64,000 bases of DNA from an uncultured Granulosicoccus sp. (GCA_947499955.1 CANMQI010000003.1:62001-126000), one strand, 5' to 3'. Shown: positions 24,596 to 33,866, counted from the first letter of the stretch. Notes: generated by a model not told the origin, from the letters alone. Made by a program: numbers and translations.

Positions 24596-27229
24596 TCAGG
24601 CGACGTCTTTATCACGTTGAGCTCTCTCTTGTGCCGGCAGCACAGAGCGAAAATGGAGTATGTCCCGATTGACCGCAGACAAGGAAATCACCCTCGTCGT
24701 ATGCTGCAACGGATCTGCAACCAGTCGATCGATTACGTCCCATGCCTCCTGGCGGGTATCGAACAACCCCATCAGCAACACGTACTCGGCATTCCCCTCG
24801 ACAGTTCGTCTGAGGTAACAGGCCAGTGGAAGCTGCGCGGCATCCCCAAGACAGGACTTGCCGCCATCCGGTCGAGTCGGTGTTGTCATCAGGCACAGCG
24901 TGTACTTGTGTGGCGACTGCCGCAACAACCATGATTCCCCGCGCAGTCGACTGGGCGCCATCGTCAATGCCGATACCCCCTGAGTCGAGTCGACGTCCAG
25001 TCCGGACGCCTGCATTCCAGCCACCGGTGAAGGCGTGCCGGCAGCAACCAGCCTGGCGGGCATGGTCTGCGTCACGGTGGCATGGTGATGATCGCTGGCA
25101 ACGTAGCCCAGAGAGCCCGTATCGCTCAAGTCGTCATCCATGCGGTTGAGCACGATGCCCTGCAAGATATCGTTTCCGGTTTTCAAACGCGCCGTTCCTC
25201 GATAGAGATCATCGATCCGTGTTGACAGACTGGCCGGTGTCGTCACTATCAATGACACATCGGCCAGACGTGCGACGATTGTACTATCCGGCGCCTCCAG
25301 AACGGGCGGCAGATCCAGTACCACCCTTGAAAAACGAGCAGACATATCGTGTAAAAGCTGTCCCAGAGCCGCGCTTGACAACATCTTCTCTATCGCCAGA
25401 TCTCGAGAGGCCTCGACAGCCAGCAGTTCGCTGTCGGTATCCGCATGAAATTGCACGCTCAATCGATACAAGCCCGTGCGCTTGTCCAGCTGCAATACCT
25501 GATTCAACAATGCCTGTGTCAGATTCCTGCCAGGCAATGCATTGGCATTCAGCGTACGGGCATCAGAGTTCGACGTGGGTTTGCGCAGGTCCAGATTGAT
25601 CAAGATAACCGAGTGTCCCGACTCGGCGTAGCGCTTGGCAACCGCTGTTGCCAGAGTGCTGACGCCCACCCCCTGAGCAAGTCCGGTCAACATCACCACT
25701 CGCCCCTTGCCAGCCAGCGCCGTGTCTATGCTCTCACACAGCGCAGCTACCGCCTTGCTTCGTCGTCGATCCTTGACGACGTGCCGGATCAGAGGCAGGC
25801 GACTGCACAAGGATGCCGGTGGAATCCGCCCGAACCAACTCGTATCAGCGGGCAACGCAGGCAGACTGCGCAGAGAGAATCGTCGAAACAGACCACTGAC
25901 GATCAGCAAACCGAGACAGCCCAGGGTTGCCAACGTGGGCACAAGCAACAGCAGACTGCGCTGATCGGGAAATTCCGCCGTGTCGCTGACCTGGCCCGAT
26001 GAGATGATTCGCGCAAAAGGCTTCAGATTCTCGATACTCGACGATTGGCTGAGCTCGCGCAATCGACTCGAGTAGAATTCCAGCCGGTCGATATCCGATG
26101 CACGTTCACGCTCCAGTGCCAGCAGCTGGGCACGACCCGACCAGGTGCCCGATTCGGCCTTCTCCAACGCCTGCATTTCGGCTGTCAACGCGCTCACACG
26201 CAGACGTGCACTTTCGGTGGTCCCTTCAAGCACTTGCAGTGACTTGTCGATCTCGCTTCTGATATCGAGTTGCGTACGATCCAGCTGCTTGCGCGCCTGT
26301 TGCACCTGAGGATGTTGTTCTCCATAGGTAATCCTCAGCTGCTCCAGTTTCGTCTGCAACTCACGCTCGTTGCTGCGCAGTCCCTGAAGCGCGGGCGATA
26401 TGCTGTTGGAGGGCAAGGTGGCAAAAGCCGCTGGATTATCAGCCAGAGATCGGGCCTGTTTCAACAAGGCATCCGCGTCCATGCTTTCGGCCTGTGCCAG
26501 CACTCGTTGAGCATTCAGCCCTGCAATATTCTTCTCTCGTTGCGACTCATCACCCGAACCGCTCTGTCCCACTTGCTGACGAAATCCTGCAATGCGCACT
26601 TCGGTCTCGGCAATACGGGTTTCCAGGACATCGATTTCCTCCGACAGACGTACCGAGGCGATGGATTCCTGCTCGATCTTCCTTTCCAGTTCGTGTTCAA
26701 GGTAGCGGGCCACGATGGCGTTGACAACACGTGCAGCGCGCTCGGCATCGGTGGATTCGAACTTGACCACAATGGCCCTTGATATTCCCTTTCGCTGAAC
26801 GTCAAGCTGTTGCAGAAAGCCATGGACAGCCCCCTGCATGGCCTTGTCCGCAGATTCGCCGTCGGGATTGAATTCGGCGGTTTCCAGCAAGCCTTCGGAC
26901 TCGATCACTCTGGCAGCCAGCTCCGCGGAAAACAGAATCTCGATTTCACTGGCAATCGCCTCGCTATCGATGACCAGATTCGTCAACGGCGTATCGAAGG
27001 TTGCAATATCATTGCTGGCTCGATCGAGAATGAGTACCGCCTCGGACTTGTATTTTTGCTGGACATGGGGAATCAGGGCCCAGGTCGCAGCCAGCGTCAG
27101 CGCGAAGACCAGAGACAGCAGTCGCCAGCGCGTCCATAGAGGGCGGAGCACATCCAGCAAGGGTAGCTGCAAGGCAGGCCTTGCCTGATTGCCAGTCAAT
27201 GATGTCATCGGGGGAGAACCAGTCTGCAC
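24596..27229 (-). CDS. Wzz/BY-kinase-like polysaccharide co-polymerase with SPOR-like C-terminus
   Basis: 877 residues (GTG start; ATG at 27208 is an alternative). A Wzz domain with membrane segment near residues 35-52 and a second segment near 440, separated by a long coiled coil with heptad-like EEIDVLETRIAETEVRI; then a BY-kinase-like ATPase fold with IDLDLRK-type strand (ILINLDLRKP) and Walker B (VVLDLPPVLEAPDS). The Walker A reads GLAQGVGVSTLA: the essential Lys of GKS/T is Val, and no terminal Tyr cluster is present, so kinase activity is doubtful. The last 100 residues (SWLLRQSPHKYTLCLM, then YVLLMGLFDTRQEAWDVIDR) match the DamX/ExeA-type SPOR-like pattern. Should set chain length of the exopolysaccharide. 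Confidence 0.85.
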   Translation of the reverse strand: MQTGSPPMTSLTGNQARPALQLPLLDVLRPLWTRWRLLSLVFALTLAATWALIPHVQQKYKSEAVLILDRASNDIATFDTPLTNLVIDSEAIASEIEILFSAELAARVIESEGLLETAEFNPDGESADKAMQGAVHGFLQQLDVQRKGISRAIVVKFESTDAERAARVVNAIVARYLEHELERKIEQESIASVRLSEEIDVLETRIAETEVRIAGFRQQVGQSGSGDESQREKNIAGLNAQRVLAQAESMDADALLKQARSLADNPAAFATLPSNSISPALQGLRSNERELQTKLEQLRITYGEQHPQVQQARKQLDRTQLDIRSEIDKSLQVLEGTTESARLRVSALTAEMQALEKAESGTWSGRAQLLALERERASDIDRLEFYSSRLRELSQSSSIENLKPFARIISSGQVSDTAEFPDQRSLLLLVPTLATLGCLGLLIVSGLFRRFSLRSLPALPADTSWFGRIPPASLCSRLPLIRHVVKDRRRSKAVAALCESIDTALAGKGRVVMLTGLAQGVGVSTLATAVAKRYAESGHSVILINLDLRKPTSNSDARTLNANALPGRNLTQALLNQVLQLDKRTGLYRLSVQFHADTDSELLAVEASRDLAIEKMLSSAALGQLLHDMSARFSRVVLDLPPVLEAPDSTIVARLADVSLIVTTPASLSTRIDDLYRGTARLKTGNDILQGIVLNRMDDDLSDTGSLGYVASDHHHATVTQTMPARLVAAGTPSPVAGMQASGLDVDSTQGVSALTMAPSRLRGESWLLRQSPHKYTLCLMTTPTRPDGGKSCLGDAAQLPLACYLRRTVEGNAEYVLLMGLFDTRQEAWDVIDRLVADPLQHTTRVISLSAVNRDILHFRSVLPAQERAQRDKDVA

Positions 27230-27230
27230 G

Positions 27231-28832
27231 TCAATAGGCGCCGTTGCGTTTCACGAAAAGTGGGAATGTACGCAGCAGCGCCACGATATCCTGCCAGAGT
27301 GACCAGTTGCGTACATAACGAACATCGAGATCGACGCGCTCAGCATAACTCAGATCACTGCGACCACTGGTCTGCCAAAGACCGGTCATACCGGGTCTGG
27401 TCGTCTTGTAATACACGTACTTGTCGCCGTAGCGATCCACTTCCTCGTGCACGATGGGGCGTGGCCCTACCAGACTCATGTCCCCCTTCAGAACATTGAA
27501 CAGTTGCGGCAGTTCGTCCAGGTTGGACTTGCGCAGAAAACGCCCGAGACGCGTAATGCGGGGGTCGTTGCGCAGCTTGAAATCGCGCTGCCACTCTCTA
27601 CGGGCCTCCTCGCTGTTCGCCAGAAGTTCCGCAAGCACCTCACTGGCATTGACCACCATACTGCGAAACTTCAGGCAGCGAAACTCCCTGCCATCACGAC
27701 CGACACGCATATGCCCGAATACGGCACTACCCCCTTCCTGGCGAAGCTTGATGAACAGAAAGAGCAGCACTGGACTCAGTGCAATGATCAGTCCGCTGGC
27801 AACCGTCACATCGAAGGTGCGCTTGATAAAGCGTGACGTCGGCTTTCTGAGTTTGTTGTCCAGGCACAGCATGATGCCATCGTGACGGGTCACCCCCATC
27901 AGCTCGGTGCCACTGAGCGGAATACCCATCAGCGGCGGGACGATGAGCAGGTTCTCCGAATCCATCGTGAGCTGGTCCAGTAGCACGGTGTAGTACTGGA
28001 AATCTTCCAGCGTATCCATGGCGTACAGGATATGCGGCTTGCTCTGATCAAGAATCACACTATCGATCAACTGACGCGCCTGAAAGGAGCTCAGATAGGG
28101 AGCCATGAATCCATCGCCCTTTCCCGAGCGACTGGCAGCCGTTTTCAACTGGACGAAGGCAGCCGTTCTATACCCCATTGCGATATCGCTGCACAGTGCT
28201 TCGGCTGTATCGAATGCCCGGTTGCTGGTACCGATGACGATCAGAGGGCGAAACCATATTCCGGTGACAGCCATCAGACGCTTGACCAGCAAACGGGTTA
28301 GTGGATTGATCAGCAGAAGGCAGGCGATGGACAGGAGGATCCACAGACGTGAAAAGTGCATGCGCAACAGGAACAGCACGCTGGAGCCGATGACTGCCGA
28401 GTACAGCGTCAGCTTTGTAAGCTGACTGACCTCTGTCCAGAAGGACTTGAAGCGCGAGTAGTGACCCCAGCGATAAGACAGGAAAAACTGCGCCAGCACG
28501 AAATAGCTCAGTACGACGAGCACCGTTCGTGCTGCTGACTCCTGAACGAAGACCGGCAGTTCAAACGAGGTGCGCAGCATGACCGACAATGCCCAGCCGA
28601 TGCCGAACGATGCAAGGATGGCACACAGATCACCCAACATCAGAAGTGCCCAGCGGTACTTCTCCAGTCGGCGACTGCCACTGCGAGCCGACTCATCCAC
28701 CCACCTTACCTGACCGATACTGGGATCCATTCCGGGTACCTGTCGGCTTGACTCAGGCTGCGATTCTGACATTTCACTGGAGCCCGGCAACACTGCTCGC
28801 ACAGACTCTGGATTCTTGATGGCATCTGTCAT
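27231..28832 (-). CDS. Polyprenyl-phosphate sugar-1-phosphate transferase (WbaP/WcaJ type)
   Basis: Starts the lipid-linked repeat unit by moving sugar-1-phosphate to undecaprenyl phosphate at the inner membrane. About 533 residues from ATG 28832 (GTG 28916 would add 28). Four or five N-terminal membrane segments, a CoA-binding-like middle domain (PLIVIGTSNRAFDTAEALCS), and the catalytic domain beginning KRTFDVTVASG with KFRSMVVNA, RKSNLDELPQLFNVLKGDMS and VGPRPIVHEE. First gene of the operon, about 100 bases downstream of a consensus CRP site. Confidence 0.93.
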   Translation of the reverse strand: MTDAIKNPESVRAVLPGSSEMSESQPESSRQVPGMDPSIGQVRWVDESARSGSRRLEKYRWALLMLGDLCAILASFGIGWALSVMLRTSFELPVFVQESAARTVLVVLSYFVLAQFFLSYRWGHYSRFKSFWTEVSQLTKLTLYSAVIGSSVLFLLRMHFSRLWILLSIACLLLINPLTRLLVKRLMAVTGIWFRPLIVIGTSNRAFDTAEALCSDIAMGYRTAAFVQLKTAASRSGKGDGFMAPYLSSFQARQLIDSVILDQSKPHILYAMDTLEDFQYYTVLLDQLTMDSENLLIVPPLMGIPLSGTELMGVTRHDGIMLCLDNKLRKPTSRFIKRTFDVTVASGLIIALSPVLLFLFIKLRQEGGSAVFGHMRVGRDGREFRCLKFRSMVVNASEVLAELLANSEEARREWQRDFKLRNDPRITRLGRFLRKSNLDELPQLFNVLKGDMSLVGPRPIVHEEVDRYGDKYVYYKTTRPGMTGLWQTSGRSDLSYAERVDLDVRYVRNWSLWQDIVALLRTFPLFVKRNGAY

Positions 28833-29146
28833 GGAAGTATTCAACGATCCGTGTGTAAGGTGAGTTTTCCGTGAGTTGTCGCGATATGGCAAACCGGTGC
28901 GAAGACCGGTAGTCACACACCAGGCAATGGGTTATGTGAGCTGTATCACAACACGATTCCATGCTATACCAGCGCAGCGGCGCGTAAAGCCTCAGTGGGT
29001 GACAAGTTTTCCATCTTGGGCACGGAATACCTTGCAATGGGGAAATGCCGACCTCAGCAGTGCCTGACTGGTGGATCCTCCTGTGCACGCCTTGCCAGCA
29101 CGGCCGATGAACTCGCTGTACATGACCTTGTTTCCTGATCGACCCA
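28833..29146. promoter_or_regulatory. Promoter region of the exopolysaccharide operon
   Basis: 314 bases without a gene upstream of the sugar transferase start. It holds the CRP site at 28935-28950 and, closer to the gene, two ACCGGT boxes at about 28894 and 28906 six bases apart. A minus-strand CATATC near 28885 could be a -10 element for class I activation; this is weak. Confidence 0.6.
28935..28950. promoter_or_regulatory. Consensus CRP (cAMP receptor protein) binding site
   Basis: TGTGAGCTGTATCACA exactly matches the CRP consensus TGTGA-N6-TCACA. It lies 103 bases upstream of the sugar transferase ATG, suitable for class I or II activation depending on the true transcription start. Confidence 0.8.
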
Positions 29147-30226
29147 CTAATCAGGCGCAGCTACACCGTCGATGCTCGCACCAAGATATCGAGTCGACGA
29201 TGCACGACGGACAAACGTCTCGAGTGAGGCTGCGGAACTATCGATACGCCAGTCCGCGTCCTTGTCGATATCAAACCAGACCAGTGCCAGAATCTCCGGG
29301 TATTCAGCCTCGATCAGATCGAATGTACGGTCCAGACAGATGCTTTTATCGGCCATGGTCAGGTCCATCCACGACTTCTGCGCAGGAGTACCTGGAACCT
29401 GCCTGTCGACCCGCTCTTGCGTTATCGTGTAATGCTCGGCACAGCCCATCTCGGCGATCATTCCCGGCTTGCCCAGCTGTCTCAACATGGCCGCCCACCC
29501 CTCGAGCTTGTCGTGATGGTCAGGGTCCTGTGGTGCATCCGGAAAGTTGTAGAGCGACGCGCCAACCCAGTCTACCCAGGCAACACCCGGGAAATATCGC
29601 AATGCATTGGCAGAGCCACTGTTCGGACTCCAGACAATCACGGTCTTCGGTGCGATCCTGCGTGCCAGGCTGACCACATGACGAAAGGCCGCCGTGTAAT
29701 CTGATGGCGTCTGCCTGACATCGACGGCACTGGCCCAGGGATAGGTATTGGCCTCCATCTCGTGGGCGAATCTCAGAAACCAGGGCTGGTCGAATTCAGC
29801 GGCGTCGCGCAAGAAGGCCTCGATATAGCCATCATGCCGCCCACTGGCGATGTCTTTCAGCAAGGGATACTCATCGCGGCCATAGTCGAACCAGGGTTCC
29901 CAGCTGATCATTGGTACCGCGCCCAGCCCCTCACTGGCTCGGAAAAACTCCTTGGGAAAGTTACTGCTTTCATCCACCGTCCAGTCCCTGAAGATGAGAT
30001 GGATAGCGGGATACTTGCCTGCCGCCTGGCCGAACTCGTTGAAGCGCTTCACGGTGTCGGCTTCATCCATGGTGGTAAACGCCCCGAACAGTACCTTGCC
30101 CGCTGGCGGCAACAGCAAGTCTCTGGATGAGTCATCACCGGCCGAGACGCGCGAAACGCTGAAAGCCACCAGTAGAATGCAATGCAACAGTACGCACTGA
30201 CGCAACAGCGTGGCCGGTGTGATCAT
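29147..30226 (-). CDS. Secreted GH26-like glycoside hydrolase
   Basis: 359 residues with signal peptide (QCVLLHCILLVAFSVSRVSA). Clan GH-A marks: FLRFAHEMEANTYPWAS, with the acid/base Glu in the HE(M/L) motif, and MIAEMGCAEHY, with the presumed nucleophile Glu; WEPWFDYG sits at an early strand. GH26-type enzymes of polysaccharide loci act on beta-mannan or mixed beta-glucans or trim the nascent polymer. Its ATG overlaps the ligase stop (ATGA), so it is the last gene of the GT2-ligase-GH26 operon. Confidence 0.85.
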   Translation of the reverse strand: MITPATLLRQCVLLHCILLVAFSVSRVSAGDDSSRDLLLPPAGKVLFGAFTTMDEADTVKRFNEFGQAAGKYPAIHLIFRDWTVDESSNFPKEFFRASEGLGAVPMISWEPWFDYGRDEYPLLKDIASGRHDGYIEAFLRDAAEFDQPWFLRFAHEMEANTYPWASAVDVRQTPSDYTAAFRHVVSLARRIAPKTVIVWSPNSGSANALRYFPGVAWVDWVGASLYNFPDAPQDPDHHDKLEGWAAMLRQLGKPGMIAEMGCAEHYTITQERVDRQVPGTPAQKSWMDLTMADKSICLDRTFDLIEAEYPEILALVWFDIDKDADWRIDSSAASLETFVRRASSTRYLGASIDGVAAPD

Positions 30227-31527
30227 GAGTTCGCTTCAACCTCGGGACGAGCCAGAACAAGCGACAAGGCGGCGATGATGAACACGGTCCACTCGACAGA
30301 CAGAACGGACAACCAGGTGCTCTCGAGCAGATTGTGCAACATGACGAACAGGATCAGGTTCACACACAGGGCCACGCCTTTCCAGTTAGCCACATCGCAT
30401 ACCACGCGTTTGATACCCAGACCAACGACACCGCAGAGCACGATACCGAAGAGGAGAAAACCGATGACTCCGGTCTGCACCAGAAGATCAAGATAGCCGT
30501 TATGGGCCTGACCGAATTCACGAATACCGGGAAGATCCTCGCGAATGGCCGGCGTGTCCGCCCCCATTCCCCAGAAGCTGCCATAGCCATGGCCGAGCCA
30601 GAAGGCCTCGCTGTGTTTCGACAGAACGAAGTCCCAGATCCAGATTCGACCGGTCAAGGTCACATCACCGTATGTCAGCTTCAACAGACCAAGCAGTACT
30701 CGTGGCATATCCAGAGTAGCCACCACCAGCACAACGGCAAGCACTGCAATCGTCATAGCCTTGATTCCGCCCAGCGCGTGAAGTGCTCGCAAGCCAAGCA
30801 ATAGAATCATCAAGGCGCTACAACCGACCAACAATGCCAGGGACGTCTTGGATGCGGTCATGACCAGAAACAAAACACAGACGCCTGCGGCCAGAGCTGC
30901 TGTTATCGCATGGCGCCGCTGACACATGAAAGCCAGCCAGGCGAAGGTGATAGCCGACACAGCCATGATGCCACCTGCCACATTCTTGTGAATGTGAATG
31001 CCTTTCCACCGGCCATCGTGGTCTATCGAGATGCGGTACAGCAACAGCATGGACAGTACATCGACCAGTAGAACCAGACCCAGTACAGCTGCCAGCGTTG
31101 GCAGAAGCAGACGAACTCGATACAGATAGTCGATCAGAATACACAGACTCACCGATACCAGAGTCACCATTCCAGCACGACGAATGACATAGTCGGGAAA
31201 CTGCGACCAGCGAGACGACATCAACAAAAAGGCGCAGAAAAACAGCGTATACAGCAGCACCAGAATGGATATCCGGCTGCGGTGCCTCTCCATGAGAAAC
31301 ACCAGAGCTGCCAGAGCACACACACTGAAAACAGCCAGCTGTCGAAAGACATCGACCTCACCGGACGAGTCGGCCACGAGCAGGTTCTGGTAAGGACGAC
31401 TGCCAATGAAGACAAAGCACAGATACGCCCCGAAAATCAGAGCGACGGCACGCTCCTGTACGAATAACGCCAGACTGACCGACGTCGCAGACGAGGAGTT
31501 GCCATGGGGATAGGCCAACGCACTCAT
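30223..31527 (-). CDS. O-antigen ligase/polymerase family membrane protein
   Basis: 434 residues with 10 or more membrane helices and a periplasmic loop carrying GHGYGSFWG and AHNGYLDLLVQTGVIGFLLF, the Wzy/WaaL signature. IHIHKNVAGGIMA is also typical of this family. In an EPS locus it is most likely the Wzy-type polymerase. Overlaps the GT2 stop upstream and the GH26 start downstream by four bases each. Confidence 0.9.
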   Translation of the reverse strand: MSALAYPHGNSSSATSVSLALFVQERAVALIFGAYLCFVFIGSRPYQNLLVADSSGEVDVFRQLAVFSVCALAALVFLMERHRSRISILVLLYTLFFCAFLLMSSRWSQFPDYVIRRAGMVTLVSVSLCILIDYLYRVRLLLPTLAAVLGLVLLVDVLSMLLLYRISIDHDGRWKGIHIHKNVAGGIMAVSAITFAWLAFMCQRRHAITAALAAGVCVLFLVMTASKTSLALLVGCSALMILLLGLRALHALGGIKAMTIAVLAVVLVVATLDMPRVLLGLLKLTYGDVTLTGRIWIWDFVLSKHSEAFWLGHGYGSFWGMGADTPAIREDLPGIREFGQAHNGYLDLLVQTGVIGFLLFGIVLCGVVGLGIKRVVCDVANWKGVALCVNLILFVMLHNLLESTWLSVLSVEWTVFIIAALSLVLARPEVEANS

Positions 31528-32357
31528 CCGCGCAAGAAGGTATTACGCACGGAGGAGCGATACACATGACGTGCCACAGCGTTCGGCAGCAAGCGGAACA
31601 CCAGCCGGATCAGCGGATAGGCTTGTCTGGCACTGAAACCATGCAGATCATGTATGCCCTGCGCATAGGCACGGTACTCGGCAAGGTGGCGGCGAAAATG
31701 GCGTCGTTCAAAGAACTTGTCAGTCACCCGCCAGTAGATCAGCCGTTCCTGCAGATTGGCAACCTTGAGCCCGCGCTTCAACACGTCGAACAGAAAGCCC
31801 AGGTCTTCGTTGAGATACAGCTGCCGATAACGCAGGCCATGGGTCGTCAGTAGAGTACGACGCATGCAATAGCTGGGATGCAACATGGGATTACCCCGAG
31901 CAATGCCCTCCCGTATGGCTGCGGTTGTCGCCGGATAGTCGCGTTGGGAGATGATGCTACCGCTTTCATTGATTTCCCACGAATTACAGCCGATCAGCGA
32001 CAACTCGGGATTCTCTTCCAGCATCGCAATCTGGCGTTCGACTCTCGTCGAATGCGCCAGATCGTCCATATCCATTCGCAATACAATGGATTCATCCTCA
32101 AGGCAATCGATGAGACTGTTCAGTGCATGAGGCAAGCCCCTATTCTGTTTCGCCCGCACGATGCGATGGAAGTGATCGGCGTTGTGTTCGAGAAATCGTT
32201 CGTGCGACTCGGGGACAGGTCCGTCGACGTAGAGATAGATTCGCAGTTTGTCCTGCGGATAGCTTTGCCCGAGCATCGAATCCAGGCTCTGACGAAAATA
32301 GTCAAGATCATCGCGGCCATACAGAGTCGTGATGACTGCAGCTGTTGGTAATCTCAT
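31524..32357 (-). CDS. Glycosyltransferase family 2
   Basis: 277 residues from ATG 32357 (a longer frame adds 36 residues of no family character). Starts TAAVITTLYGRDDLDYFRQS; has IYLYVDGPVPESHERFL and the DxD equivalent RMDMDDLAHSTRVERQIAML. GalT/EpsE-type cytoplasmic transferase. Heads the operon with the ligase and GH26 genes; divergent from the GT2 gene at 32590. Confidence 0.92.
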   Translation of the reverse strand: MRLPTAAVITTLYGRDDLDYFRQSLDSMLGQSYPQDKLRIYLYVDGPVPESHERFLEHNADHFHRIVRAKQNRGLPHALNSLIDCLEDESIVLRMDMDDLAHSTRVERQIAMLEENPELSLIGCNSWEINESGSIISQRDYPATTAAIREGIARGNPMLHPSYCMRRTLLTTHGLRYRQLYLNEDLGFLFDVLKRGLKVANLQERLIYWRVTDKFFERRHFRRHLAEYRAYAQGIHDLHGFSARQAYPLIRLVFRLLPNAVARHVYRSSVRNTFLRG

Positions 32358-32589
32358 GGCGGAGTACTGCAACAAGGGTAGAGAAACGGGACCGCTCAGC
32401 GGTGCTAGACATCGATCACAGGGCTCGGAATATATCTGCGAATTGGTTCTCACTACTGTTGCCATCGTGCAACCTGCCTGCCGTCGACTGTTGATTTACT
32501 CTTCACAACCGAATAACAGTTACATGCAGCGCCATCCCCGTGCGGCTCTGTTCCGCACATGACGAATTGACAACAATGAGGACAGCACT

Positions 32590-33651
32590 CTGAGCACCCT
32601 GAAGTCCCTACTTCTTGCAGCCTGTCAAGACGATGTCAGCGAGGCTGTTGCAGCTCCTGAGACGACATCAACGGACAAGGATCATCCACCGGGTGAGGAC
32701 TCCGTCAACGAACGTCCTCGCCTGGCCATTCTGGTTCCAACTTACCGTCGACCGGATTATCTCGAGGCATTGTTGCGACTGATCGATGATGCGGTGCGTC
32801 ACGACACGGCGACTCTGATCGACCACTGGCAGCTGCGAGTTTTCATTGCCGACAATGACGCAGTCGATCGCGAAGGCAGCCTGCGAGCCGAAAAGCTCCG
32901 GGAGTCACTGAGCGTGGATCTCGACATCATCGATGAACCCAGACCCGGTGTGTCCCATGTTCGTAACAGACTGCTAGAGCTCTCTCTGGCCTGGAAACCC
33001 CGCTATCTGCTGATGATCGACGACGACGAGTGGCCCTCTCGCAACTGGATTGGACACATGCTCGATACGGCCGAGCACTATTCGGCCGATATCGTCTCCG
33101 GTCCGGTTCGCCCTGATTTCGAAACGACACCTCCCGGCTGGATTGTCAAACATCGTCTGTTCGATGACGCCCCTCTTCCCACGGGTGAATTTCCAGCGGT
33201 GCAACGCACTGGCAACACCTTGCTGCGTAGCACACAACTGGCTGATCGGCAGCAATTTCCCGACGGGCAATGGTTTTCCGTATCGCTGGGGCGCATCGGC
33301 GGAGAGGATTCTCACCTCATCGAAGGGCTCGTCAAGAACGGTGCACGGCATGTGTGGTGCGAAGAGGCCGTGGTGCACGAGCGAATCCCGACACACCGTC
33401 TGAGTGTCGACTACCTGGCGGCCAGAGCCTTTCGCAACGGCAACGCCGGCATGCGTTATCGATCCATGCTGCTACCCGGCCTGCACTGGAGCTGCATTCG
33501 TGTGGGCAAGAGCGTGTTCATGTTCCTGCGCTGGCTGACATTGACTCATCGGCTGCTCACCCCCGATTCCAGGTCACTGCACAAGCTGGACTGGCAGATC
33601 ATCCGTGGACGCTTCAATGCACACCTGGGTCGCCATCCAGAGTTCTACTGA
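32590..33651 (+). CDS. Glycosyltransferase family 2 with non-canonical start
   Basis: The GT2 fold clearly begins before any ATG: RLAILVPTYRRPDYLEALLR is coded from about 32719, and DNDAVDREGS, EPRPGVSHVRNRLLE and LMIDDDEWPSRNWI (DxD region) follow. In frame, the nearest upstream stop is a TGA at 32560 and no ATG, GTG or TTG occurs before the domain. A CTG at 32590 with GAGGA seven bases upstream is the best start, giving 353 residues. A frameshift from an ATG at 32576 is the alternative. Other GTs of this type initiate normally. Divergent from the 31524 operon. Confidence 0.8.
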   Translation: MSTLKSLLLAACQDDVSEAVAAPETTSTDKDHPPGEDSVNERPRLAILVPTYRRPDYLEALLRLIDDAVRHDTATLIDHWQLRVFIADNDAVDREGSLRAEKLRESLSVDLDIIDEPRPGVSHVRNRLLELSLAWKPRYLLMIDDDEWPSRNWIGHMLDTAEHYSADIVSGPVRPDFETTPPGWIVKHRLFDDAPLPTGEFPAVQRTGNTLLRSTQLADRQQFPDGQWFSVSLGRIGGEDSHLIEGLVKNGARHVWCEEAVVHERIPTHRLSVDYLAARAFRNGNAGMRYRSMLLPGLHWSCIRVGKSVFMFLRWLTLTHRLLTPDSRSLHKLDWQIIRGRFNAHLGRHPEFY

Positions 33652-33677
33652 GCGAGATCGGAAAACATCAAGGTAAC

Positions 33678-33742
33678 GGCAAAGGCAAAGGCAAAGGCAA
33701 AGGCAAAGGCAAAGGCAAAGGCAAAGGCAAAGGCAAAGGCAA
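33678..33742. repeat. Hexanucleotide tandem repeat (GGCAAA), 10.8 copies
   Basis: Perfect uninterrupted GGCAAA units between two convergent EPS genes, starting 27 bases after the GT2 stop. In one frame it would code (Gly-Lys)n, but no gene is supported there. Simple repeats of this purity vary in copy number by slippage. Confidence 0.95.
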
Positions 33743-33836
33743 CCATGCCATCACCTGACCCCATGATGCGCCACAGTTGGCATCGACACCGGCGCTGTCT
33801 TGCGATTCATCACACACGCACTCCCTGAACCTTGCT

Positions 33837-33865
33837 CAGGCCCGTGGAGATCCGCAGTGGGCCTG
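33837..33865 (-). terminator. Hairpin after the dimethylformamidase-like gene
   Basis: Perfect seven-bp arms CAGGCCC / GGGCCTG with a 15-base loop, immediately after the stop at 33867. No T-tract, so efficiency is uncertain. Confidence 0.4.
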
Positions 33866-33866
33866 C

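Noticed and set aside
24596-27229. Active BY-type tyrosine kinase
   Set aside because: Walker A lysine is replaced by Val and no C-terminal Tyr cluster exists, so kinase activity should not be annotated.
33678-33742. CRISPR array
   Set aside because: A simple six-base tandem repeat without spacers or cas genes.
33270-33758. Open frame ending in a Gly-Lys repeat across the GGCAAA array
   Set aside because: It lies in a shadow frame of the GT2 gene and lacks a start or codon pattern of its own; the repeat is better treated as intergenic.
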